Of a stretch of 64,000 nucleotides of DNA, positions 55,590 to 64,000 are shown piece by piece. The stretch is from contig BDSL01000095.1 of assembly GCA_003116995.1 (NCBI GenBank), positions 1-64,000 of the forward strand. The letters run 5' to 3'. Source of the DNA: Yamagishiella unicocca (lineage: Eukaryota > Chlorophyta > Chlorophyceae > Chlamydomonadales > Volvocaceae). A program made the position numbers and the translations under genes. The notes beneath the pieces were generated by a model, which had not been told where the DNA came from, did not search any database, and worked only from the letters and a program-made list of their open reading frames with translations. Position 1 is the first letter of the stretch. Each line of letters opens with the position of its first letter.

Positions 55590-56574
55590 CCCTGATTACG
55601 ATGAATGTCCCGAGCTGCCCAAATGTGCCTGTCGAAACCTCGCTAGCTCGCTTGTCCTCATTAAGTCTCATCCATCCTTCAATCCAACTATCCATTTATT
55701 TTGCTTGTACTGCGTTAGGGGAGTAAGGCCCCCAAGCCCTTCCCTTAAATCCCACAAACCGAGGTCAAGGGGCGCATATATAGTAGGCAAGACGGGTGTA
55801 AGAGCGGAAAAAACTCGGTCAGAGCACATGCACTATCCATGAGCCGATTGACGGGCCTTACATGCCGTGTGGAAAATAGTTTCCACTGGGCTGAATTGTG
55901 TCTGATGTTCTGAATTCTACTCCAGGTTCAATGGCCCAGGAATTTAAGGAAATGTTGCGCGCGGTGCAACTGTGCGGCTTCCTTGGGCCTTACAAGCCGT
56001 ATGGAAAATAGTTTCCGCTGGGCTGAATTGTCCTCATGTTCTGAATTCTGCTTTCGTATCAAAGGCCCGGTAGATTGACGAATTGTCGTATGCGATGCAA
56101 CCGTGCGGCTTTCCAGGGAGCATTGCATCGGTCTCAACACAACGAGATCCTGAAGCTTTGGCCGCTGAATACGTACGTACCCCGGTTGGTAGCCCTGAAA
56201 AAGCCATAATAAGAAACTGTAGAGTTTTAGCATTGTAGGGTTTGTTGAGGCGCTCTGCTGGCTTCTCTGGCTCAGGAGCTCCTTGGGCTGCATTTGGTAT
56301 GCTACTGCCCTCACCCTGTTTACAGCGCGGGACCGGGGCCCGTGGATGGGGGCTGACGGGATGCCGGACGATATCCGTCAGGTGGTCATAGCGCTGGCGG
56401 CCCGAGGCGGCCCTACCCCCGTTGCAAGATGTTGCTAGCGAGCCGCCACACGCGATTTGGCGCCCAGCGGCGCATGGCGTGTGAGGACAACTCACGCCAT
56501 AGGTGCAAATCCCCAATAACAGCAGCAATCCCATGCAAAAAGCTCGCAAAATGCTGCTGAACTGCGTGGCAAGG
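55590..56574. repeat. spacer with tandem repeats between the two TBL genes
   Basis: GGGCCTTACA(T/A)GCCGTRTGG ... AATAGTTTCCRCTGGGCTGA is repeated at 55853 and 55985 (about 132 bp apart), and a third copy lies at 58649 upstream of TBL copy 2. This supports duplication of the whole gene-plus-flank unit. No gene is recognised; 56240-56560 is related to 53560-53755. Confidence 0.7.
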
Positions 56575-57241
56575 ATCGAAGCCTCTGGACGCTCTCTGGG
56601 GCTCCAGCTGCCGATGCGATACAGCCAAACACACTGGGCCACCACAGCTCACCGTAGAGACGGGACAAAGACGAGCCTGCTCATTCATATCACTATAGCT
56701 ACACCCGTACTGGGCTGGTTTGGCCTACCTGCGGCCTAAGTTCTGAATACCCCGCAGTCAAACTTCACAGCCAGTACCATATGAAACGGCAGTCCCGGCA
56801 ATGGCAATGGCAGTTCTGGCAAGCACATTGATATACACTAACATAAAAGACTTACATAAAATGCCAAGGATTTCTGAGGCGGGCGCAGACCCCAGACTGT
56901 ATGGAACCGCCCCGTAACCAGGGTCGAACGGCTGGCTTACACTCCCCTGTGTGGCCGTGGAAGACCTGCACATGCTCTGTAGATGAATAAATGGAGCCAG
57001 TGTCCCAGCACAGCGGCAACAGAAGCTAGCACACATGGTGGGCCATTTCAGAGGTTCAAACAAGAACATGATAAAGTTGACAAAGAAGCACACTCTTACA
57101 CCGGGTCAGCGATGAATTAACACACACTCACAACCCCTCCCTTAGAGTTTTGCGGCTTAGCTGTAATTCAACACACACATGATAAGGAAATACACACCTG
57201 AGATGCCTATGTGGTAACCATGGCCCACCCAGCTAATCCGC
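56575..57241 (-). repeat. 3' flank of tandem duplication unit 2
   Basis: Matches 53755-54314 for most of its length. Unit 2 has a different insert near 57090-57170 (AACACACACTCACAACCCC) where unit 1 has the CCCCGAC hairpin. Confidence 0.75.
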
Positions 57242-58528
57242 TCACTGATTGCATGCAACTTTGAGGATACTCTGTATAACGTTGAGGTTAAATAGATCTC
57301 TACAATCCAGATTACTTGCAAAGGGGTCAGACCTAAAGTTGCCAGGAAACACAGAACCTCGGATGCACTGAAAGTGGTGCGCATCTGACCTTGTGAAGGA
57401 TGCGTTACGTTCCATCTTGACAACATCGACATAGTACGAATGGCCGGGAACGGTTACCTCGCCGTACAGGGCACGATCATTTAGCATCTCCACAAACATC
57501 CTCATTAAAAAGTTCCGTTCCCGGTAGACTTGCTTTTTTTCGGGACAACATGGCACCGGAATGGTGCCAACCCAAAAAAATAGCGCAATCCGTTTCCCTT
57601 CGAGTGCCAGTAGTTTGAAGTACGTGATGAGCGCCTCGCGGAAGCTCTCGTAGTCTCCGTCATCGTGATACATGGGGCCAGCGATCATTATGTCTGCACC
57701 GGCCATGACGCCATATTGTTGATACAACACTGGCAACGCTGGCTTGCTGTTGCAAACTTTCCCATTGAAGCAAGGCGCCCAATAGTACTGCAGCTCCATG
57801 GTAGATTCAGCGTCCCACTTGTCCTCCGGGGTGATCGGGGCTACAGGTTTTGACGAGTGGCTGGCCTTCACGCTGGCGTGCAAGCTGGGCAGGTAACCCC
57901 CCTCTATAAACGCATCGTGTGTGCCATTCGCCATGAAGTAACTCCCAGGCTCATGGTACACATGGTCAATATAATGCATGACATCACGGAGGTACGACAC
58001 CAAGCGGCCGATATACGGCCGCATCATGCTGTCACCGAACATAATCACGCGCTTGCCCTTCAAGCATTGATAGATGGTTCCCGGTGTCATCAATGTATCG
58101 CTGCACTGCGGGTGTTTTTTCGAAGGCATCCATGTTTCCGCGACCCAGGAGCCAAAATTCCAGATTGAGCTATCGCATGGCTCCTTGAATGACGATGAGC
58201 GGTTTGTTGCCTTGGCTTCTGCTTCCTGCCTGGCCACCGCGTGTGCCAAAGGCAACCGACCCCGTCGCCAATGTATACATCGAGAGCATTCTGGCACGCA
58301 TACGTCACGAATAGGGCACGTTTGATTGGGCCAAATATTTGAGGTATGGCACTCCATCCCAACATACGTGAGGTTGGCAAAGTCAGTTGCGTTGCAATGT
58401 AGTTCCTCTGCGGTTCGGACGTCCTTAACGACCGTGGCCCCTATCCTTCTCACTGTTGATAGGCAGTGAGCCCTGTTGAGAAACGTTGCTAGCAGCAGCA
58501 GTGTAACAGCTCCAAGTAAATGAGACAT
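57242..58528 (-). CDS. TBL/PC-esterase family protein, copy 2 (428 aa)
   Basis: Start chosen at the ATG at 58528 (MSHLLGAVT), matching copy 1; the frame is open slightly further upstream but only from a GTG. Signal sequence, GDSM motif in VIMFGDSMMRPYIGRL and the D-x-x-H pair (RSDAHHFQC) are all kept. It differs from copy 1 by scattered substitutions and a few codon-sized indels (e.g. extra HASV in the middle), the pattern expected when both copies are under protein-level constraint. Same predicted role: O-acyl transfer or hydrolysis on glycans in the secretory pathway. Confidence 0.82.
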   Translation of the reverse strand: MSHLLGAVTLLLLATFLNRAHCLSTVRRIGATVVKDVRTAEELHCNATDFANLTYVGMECHTSNIWPNQTCPIRDVCVPECSRCIHWRRGRLPLAHAVARQEAEAKATNRSSSFKEPCDSSIWNFGSWVAETWMPSKKHPQCSDTLMTPGTIYQCLKGKRVIMFGDSMMRPYIGRLVSYLRDVMHYIDHVYHEPGSYFMANGTHDAFIEGGYLPSLHASVKASHSSKPVAPITPEDKWDAESTMELQYYWAPCFNGKVCNSKPALPVLYQQYGVMAGADIMIAGPMYHDDGDYESFREALITYFKLLALEGKRIALFFWVGTIPVPCCPEKKQVYRERNFLMRMFVEMLNDRALYGEVTVPGHSYYVDVVKMERNASFTRSDAHHFQCIRGSVFPGNFRSDPFASNLDCRDLFNLNVIQSILKVACNQ

Positions 58529-58804
58529 TGGGTGTTTCGAGCTGCCCACATGCGTATGGCGAAAACTCGTTTGTCCTGTAAATCATTTCCATTTTCTATG
58601 AGCCAAATGCAAATATGTTCCACTTTACATGAAGCGCCGATATCAGATGGGCCCTACATGCCGTATGCAAAATAGTTTCGGCTGGGCTGGATTTTTACGT
58701 CATCAACAAGCTTTACCATATTGCTTGGTTCTTGCTTGGATGCAGCTTTGTGACTTAAGTAATCGATTCAGTGACATACCTTAGCTTTCATGCGAACAGC
58801 TCCT
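58529..58804. other. spacer with a repeat copy
   Basis: Contains the third copy of the GCCGTATG-CAAAATAGTTTC repeat at 58649-58700. No gene. Confidence 0.5.
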
Positions 58805-59347
58805 CTAGAACGCCCACAATGCGATGCTCCGCAATATCGGTACCGTGTTGCTCTGCACCACCAAAAATAGGTAGTCATCACGCGACATCGCGACCCCACC
58901 CCCTTCCTTTTTCCAGTCGTTCTTGCTCCACATGCCGCGGTATAGCCGTGGCCCGCCAGGTTCCCTAGACGCGTGATAGCGCTCCAGGGTGCCCGTCCCC
59001 AAGTAGCACTCCGCAACCAGGTGGTACGAGCAGTATTATGTAAGCGTCTGGCTGTTGCTCTTTAGGAACACACGCAGGGCACTCTGCCGTGTGCCATTTC
59101 CAAACCTGGCTTCCCAGTAGCGGACCACCTCAGCCGCCAGCTCTCGGCTCAGGAAAGCGGGCGTGACACCAATGACCGGCGTTTCTGTCGAAAGGCAGTA
59201 ACGCAAACCGAGGAACTTGGCGGTGGCGGACCACCAATTGGCATGTGTTGAGTACACCTACAGTTGGTAGATTGCCCGGCCAGGCTCCGGGAAGAGCCAA
59301 CTGGCTTGATTGGGTGCCACATGGCGGGCCATGGCCACGTCGCTGTC
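58805..59347 (-). pseudogene. glycosyltransferase-like pseudogene with two stop codons
   Basis: One continuous minus-strand frame from 59347 (after CCCCTTCAG) to the TAG at 58805. It reads DSDVAMARHV (DxD-type motif), ASWLFPEPGRAIYQL, stop, VYSTHANWWSATAKFLGLRY, PVIGVTPAFLSRELAAEVVR, SNSQTLT, stop, YCSYHLVAEC and TLERYH. The stops are TAG at 59258-59260 and TAA at 59036-59038. The second falls where related glycosyltransferase-like proteins (DUF6492 type) have (S/T)EY, so GAA to TAA is the simplest change; the first is one base from CAG. The surrounding frame is otherwise intact, so inactivation is recent. Upstream exons may lie at 59370-60340 (e.g. NNRIPNITNPNDLVIITPSG; WVFPEHMALGMERKQL), unproven. 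Confidence 0.6.
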
Positions 59348-60931
59348 CTGAAGGGGTGATAATGACCAGATCGTTGGGGTTAGTTATGTTGGGAATTCGG
59401 TTGTTCAGCACACCACTACTTAACGAGCCAGCGGCAAGGTACTGTAGGGACGATAGGGGAGCTGGCAGTCGCAGGTGGTGCAGGATGTGTGATGAGGAAA
59501 TTGTGTTGGAGGTGGCGCGCTGCGGGATGAATTCGTCGTAACTGCGTTCGTGCTCGACAGTTTTCGAGCCGCCCGCTCATGCCACCAGCCACAGTTGTTT
59601 ATGCACGCGCCATGTTCTGCCCCGCCCGTGCGTGCGTGCCCCCACGCTCCCCACTTACCAGCACCAGGTAGTGGCTGGTAGTAATCAGGGAGCTGACCAT
59701 CATCTTGAGAACCATCTATTTAGGGTTTTAGGGTTTGGGTATATATACACAGCAAGGTAATGACGAGGCGGTGGTTACAAGAGCGGGCGTCAGTGATGCT
59801 GTGTGGGCTGTGGCGGCGGGATTTTACGCAAGCAAGGGTGCGCATCATTCCAATGGATGCATGGGTTTCACTGCGGCGTATGCGGGCGTGGTAGTGGAGA
59901 TGGTGGCTAGGTGAATGTGGAGCTGCTAGCTAGTCGGTGTCACCACCGCCAGCGTCGTGTGATGCTGACATACATGCCTACAGCCGCCCGTCTCGCTCGC
60001 TCTGCCGTCCACTCATCTGCCGTCCACTCATCGTTACATACCTCAAGTAAGGAAGCCACTGCTCCGCACCGCCTTCACATGCTGACTCCAGCAGCAGGCA
60101 GGACATGCATGCCACGATACGACACAGAGCCCGCCTCAACAGTCTTCCCAACCCGCACATAAACCCTGACTGCTACGTATCTGAAGTTGGTAGCCATCAA
60201 TGGACATTTTCGTCAGCTGCTTCCGCTCCATACCCAGCGCCATATGCTCCGGAAACACCCATAGCGGCGGCCCGCAGCCGCCACATTCGCCGTGCTCGCA
60301 GCTGCTGCTGACGCCTGCTGTAGCCAGCGGCGCCGGCACGGCCCTCAGCGTACAGTGCCTCCGCAAAATCGGCTGCTGCTGTTGCCTCCGAGGAAGCACG
60401 AGGCGCTGCAGGGCCGACCGCCCATGGTGGGGCTCAGAGCTTGCCGGAGCACCAAGTACTCTTGTCGTCGCGAACACGCGCATAGCATGTGCATTACCAC
60501 GGCAGCAAATAGCTTAAGGCTGGTAAGGGGTGACGGGTTGAATAGAGAATGGCGCCGAAGTGGCCGTAAGGGTTGTTTGGGCGCTACATGCGATGAAGCT
60601 CACACGTGTTTTAATTTGTATCTACCCGTGGGGTGGAGACGTACAACAGCAGGCTGAAGGCGCAGTACAACACTGGGGTATAGGTCCCAGCCAGTTGGAC
60701 ATGCAAATTATGATTGCTGCTGACGACGCATGCTCGCAACTGAGTAGCGACCAAAACGTATGTTTAAAATCATGCGGTTTCACATCTTTGTCAGTGTTTG
60801 TTTATCAAATGATTAAGCCTCGAGGTATGCATGTACCTGTGTATGTTGGCAGGGAACGAACGCGTTCGCGTTGTTCGTTGCGCGTACAAAAGGACACGAC
60901 TGATGTGGTCGACTGGAACTGCCGACGATGG
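59348..60931. other. possible upstream exons; otherwise no gene
   Basis: Minus-strand segments near 59370-59411 and 60200-60300 look protein-like and may belong to the pseudogene. AGGGTTTTAGGGTTTGGG at about 59721 resembles plant-type telomere words but is a single short occurrence. The 60560-61132 plus-strand frame has no known motif. Confidence 0.3.
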
Positions 60932-62145
60932 TCGGGTAGCGACGAAACATTGTACCCGCCTACCTTTACGAATTTGCAGAACGACGCTGACATAGGCACA
61001 ATAATGTTGTTGTCCCCTGCCTGCACCGCTACGTCTACCGTACCCCATCCACGGATGCCATATCATTACCTCCCTCTTCCCGCCTCAGTCACCAGCCGTC
61101 ACGAACTCCTAGGTATAAGTATTAATTGTTGACTTAGAGACGACGGAGCGTAGCGATCGGAGACTCTAAGGCTGGTTCTGTTCGACTGTCGTACAACTGT
61201 AATCAAGTGGCGAGTTTAATTCCCTTCAGCTCTCTTGTTTCAGGCATTCTGCCTTTCACTCTGACTGAGCTTCAGCTTTTAGCTGTTGTTACCCGCCCAC
61301 CTCCCCTCCTGGAGCTTGTTTACAACCTCTCCCTCCTGCATCCTGCCCTACAGAAGCCTCCACGTTCGGCTCAGCTGGCGGCGGGCCGGCTACGGGTTCC
61401 GGCTGAGACCGGTCTCGGACGGTAGCCACGTGATGGGGGCCTTGGGAGGCCGGGGGTCGGGGTTGGGGAGGCTTTGGGGCTTTTGTTGACCGGGCGATCG
61501 GGATCTGAGTGCCGGTCGTAGTTTGGCCCGTCACGGGTTTCGTCGGGTCGTTTCGGGGATGGTGCGCCCGTCGGGTGTGTGAGTGCCCAGTGCGGGTTTA
61601 GCGAGCTGCGCTTCCGTGTTGTGGGCGTCTTTGGGCCACGCGTGTGCGGGGTCGCTTTGGCGGCTGGTTTGGCCGTGTGCGTGTGTGTTTGGCAGGTCGC
61701 GCCGCGTGTGGGTTCGGCTGCGCGGTTGTCCGTGTGTGGCTGGTGGCCTCTGCCGCGCAGCCGGTTTTGCCGCCGTTCGTTTCGCTGTTGCTCTCTCTCT
61801 GCAGTGTAAGGGCCCTTGGCAGTCGTTCCCCGTTCCTCTCGCTTCCAGCCTTCAGCACCAAAAACCGCCATCCTCAGCATCGAGCCACGAGATTACAGGT
61901 TAAGGGAGACAGGAGCACAGAAGTGGACCTAGGAGTTCGTTAATTGTATACTTACGTATAAAGCGCAAAAGCGGAATTGTGGACGTCCTAGGTATGTCGT
62001 TCGGACGTGCCGGTATGTGCGGAACTAACTAGCTACGCGCGTGCATCAACTCCCGAGGCCGCCGCTGGCGTACAGACATGCGAGGCCGTAACCTGCGTGC
62101 ACACGCACCTCCCAGGGTCAGCAGCACCACCTCTCGCAGTAGCTC
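60932..62145. repeat. duplicated segment, copy 2, split by insertion
   Basis: 60932-61115 and 61906-62145 match 24880-25345. Copy 2 has a 4-bp deletion in the first block (GGTAATGATATGG versus GGTAATAATAGATATGG), so it is probably non-functional. About 790 bp (61116-61905) are inserted between the blocks, and the Copia LTR begins exactly where similarity ends at 62145. Confidence 0.85.
61116..61905. other. about 790-bp insertion, unidentified
   Basis: Begins near TAAGTATTAATTGTTGACTT and ends near GGGAGACAGGAGCACAGAAG. It is G+T-rich on the plus strand at 61400-61800 and open in several frames with no motif. No clear terminal repeats or target duplication were found, so it could be a transposon remnant or ancestral sequence lost from copy 1. 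Confidence 0.5.
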
Positions 62146-62299
62146 TGTTGTGATAAGGGCGATTACTCCATAATCCGTTACAGTGAGAGGGAGAACCTAC
62201 TCAGGGAACGCTCTCCTAACACCACACTGAGAACCGTACTGCGGTACGGCTAAAGCCTCTAATAGGCTGCGTAGCAGGGCTGACCATCATTCCACAACA
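62146..62299 (-). repeat. 3' LTR of a Copia element (154 bp)
   Basis: On the plus strand it begins TGTTGTGATAAGGG and ends ATTCCACAACA, with 7-bp inverted ends TGTTGTG/CACAACA. On the minus strand it follows the RNase H stop codon (62311-62313) after 11 bases that include a short purine run GTGGGAG, the expected polypurine tract. The other LTR lies outside the window. Confidence 0.85.
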
Positions 62300-62310
62300 C
62301 TCCCACGTGG

Positions 62311-64000
62311 TCAGATCTTGCATACGCTCATGCTCTCGCGAAACTGCCGGAACTTCTCGAACGCCAACGGCTTCGTCAGGCAGTCCGCCACCATCTCCGA
62401 CGTGCGGCAGTCAACCATGACAATCGCGCCGCGCGTCACGTGCTCCCGGATCAGATGGTACCGCACCGCAATGTGCTTCGACCTCTCGGAAACGACCGGG
62501 TTCTTAATCACCTTAATCGCGCACTGGCTGTCGCAGTTGACCTTCGTAGGGACCAGCATGTACCCCATGTCGCACAGCAACTGCCGCAACCACAGCGCCT
62601 CCTTAACCCCCTCCGATGCCGCTACATACTCGGCCTCCATCGTGGACACCGCCACGGTGCGCTGGAACTTGCTCGACCAGCTCACCGGGCCCCCGTGCAG
62701 CGAAAAAACAAAACCCGTGGTCGAACGGCGCGACTCCACGCAACCCGCGTGATCCGCGTCGGTGTAGCCAATGAGGCCCTCATCCACGCGACCACCACCG
62801 AACACCAGGCCATAATCGGCCGTGCCAGCCAGATACCGCACCACCTCTTTCGCTGCCTTCCGGTGCTCCTTCCCTGGAGCCGACATGTGCCGTGTCAGCA
62901 CTCCCACGGCGTGAGAGATGTCTGGACGCGTGCAACCAGCGATGTACAGTAGGCTGCCCACCAGCGCACTGTATGGGTAGCGCTCAACCTCCAAACGCTC
63001 ATCCGCCCCCGGCTTCACCAGGACCGTACCCGGGGTCATGGGGACTGCCTTGGGCCGGGACTTCGACATGCCATATTCGGCCACCACTTCCTCAATCATC
63101 CGGCGCTGGGACACCGTAATCGTGCGAGACTCCCGATCCCGCTGAATGGCCAGACCCAGGAACAGGTCGGCCTCCCCCATATCGCGGCAATCGAGAAAAC
63201 CTGCATGATGGCCGACTTCACTTCCAGCACCTTCGCCACGCCGTACGACGCAATCAGCAAATCGTCGACGTAGACCAGCACATGCACAACATCACCATCG
63301 ACGTCCCGCACGTACAAGCTGGGGTCCGCATCGGATTCCTTGAAACCCATCGCCACCAGCTGCTCATGCAACTTCTTGTGCCAGGTGCGAGATGCCTGCC
63401 GCAAGCCATACAGCGACTTGCGCAAGCGGCACACGTTTGCTCGCCCACCCGTCGCAAAACCGGGGGGCTGCTCCACGAAAATCTCCTCCTCCAAATCACC
63501 ATTCAGGAAAGCGGTCTTAACATCGAGCTGATGAAGCTCCATGTCCCCAGCCGCAACCATGGCCAGGAAAGCCCGCAGCGTGGCATGCTTGCTGACAGGC
63601 GCGAACACTTCCTTGAAATCAACGCCCTCACGCTGCATGAAACCCGTGACGACTAGGCGGGCCTTGAACCTCTCAATCAGTCCGTGCCTGTCCTGCTTCA
63701 AAGCAAAGACCCACTTTACACCCATCGCACGCGCGCCCTGCGGTTTGGGCTCCAAAACCCACGTGCCCTTCTCCTGCAAAGACGCCAACTCCTCCTCCAT
63801 CGCGGCCTGCCACTGCACGGCATAGGGGGACGCCATTGCCTCTGCATAGGTCGCCGGCGCCGTGACTTCCACGCCACGCTGATCCACGGCTCCAGTATAA
63901 CGACTTGGAGGCACACCGGCGTTAACCCGCTTGGCCCTACGCTGCGCAATGGGCTGGTCCGCCGCACTTGGCCCTGCGTCATCCGGCTCGGGGCCATCAT
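62311..64000 (-). CDS. Ty1/Copia polyprotein, RT and RNase H part (runs off the edge)
   Basis: Read from 64000 downward. Copia RT motifs: YAEAMASPYAVQWQAAMEEE, KWVFALKQDRHGLIERFKAR, QLDVKTAFLNGDLEEEIFVE, CRLRKSLYGLRQASRTWHKK and VLVYVDDLLIA. Then SQRRMIEEVVAEYGM, YTDADHAGCVESRRSTTGF and STMEAEYVAASEGVKEALWL (RNase H), followed by HIAVRYHLIREHV and CLTKPLAFEKF. The frame changes near 63190: the sequence gives FSI then a 2-base excess (GC) before RDMGEADLFLG. Otherwise there are no stops. Integrase and gag lie beyond the window. Copia RT copies RNA in cytoplasmic particles. Confidence 0.93.

Noticed and set aside
59721..59740. Telomere-like AGGGTTTTAGGGTTTGGG
   Set aside because: Only one or two imperfect units; not an interstitial telomeric array.
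60560..61132. 190-codon plus-strand ORF
   Set aside because: Antisense to minus-strand exon-like frames in the duplicated segment; neither strand could be confirmed and no motif is present.
1..64000. tRNA, rRNA or organelle-derived sequence
   Set aside because: No recognisable cloverleaf, rRNA core or organelle gene was seen by eye; a covariance-model scan would be needed to exclude a tRNA.

Overview
This is nuclear DNA of a eukaryote, most likely a volvocine green alga (Chlamydomonadales). Genes are split by GT-AG introns, many products are type II membrane or secreted glycan-modifying enzymes, and the retroelement load is typical of that group: a dual-endonuclease LINE of Dualen/RandI type, DIRS/PAT-like tyrosine-recombinase elements, a LINE with Zepp-like 3' ends and a Copia element. 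No bacterial operons, CRISPR arrays, rRNA genes or tRNA genes were recognised by reading.

Layout. 0.5-2.2 kb holds a 177-bp satellite in nine registered copies. 4.3-5.2 kb is a patch of inverted and direct duplications containing exon-like sequence. 6.4-19 kb holds the remains of a minus-strand GT15-like mannosyltransferase gene. A roughly 11-kb plus-strand LINE (7.75-18.71 kb) lies inside it, and a small 3' fragment of the same family (6.24-6.36 kb) lies in its 3' part. 19-25 kb is repeats, including two nested 5'-truncated LINE ends. 24.9-27.6 kb holds a type II membrane protein gene, partly duplicated at 60.9-62.1 kb. 27.9-29.1 kb holds a tyrosine recombinase. 33-36.5 kb holds an SGNH/NXPE-like secreted protein gene and its partial tandem copies, one carrying a 311-bp MITE-like insertion. 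39.4-42.8 kb is a GT92-like glycosyltransferase gene. 45.7-46.9 kb is an AAGAB (p34) adaptor-assembly gene. 49.4-51.1 kb is an FkbM-type methyltransferase gene. 51.5-52.7 kb is a dead tyrosine recombinase. 53.6-58.6 kb is a tandem duplication with two TBL/PC-esterase genes. 58.8-59.4 kb is a glycosyltransferase-like pseudogene. 62.1-64.0 kb is the 3' half of a Copia element.

Functionally, the host genes share a secretory or Golgi theme (mannosyltransferase-like, GT92-like, SGNH acyltransferase-like, FkbM methyltransferase). This fits an alga with a glycoprotein-rich wall or extracellular matrix; whether they work together is inference. The most notable object is the LINE. Its ORFs appear to combine a membrane-like region, a Josephin-like cysteine protease split across a -1 frame change, an APE-type endonuclease, reverse transcriptase, a region resembling the PCIF1 cap-adenosine methyltransferase, RNase H, a CCHC finger and a restriction-like endonuclease. 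All family assignments come from motif reading, not from database searches.
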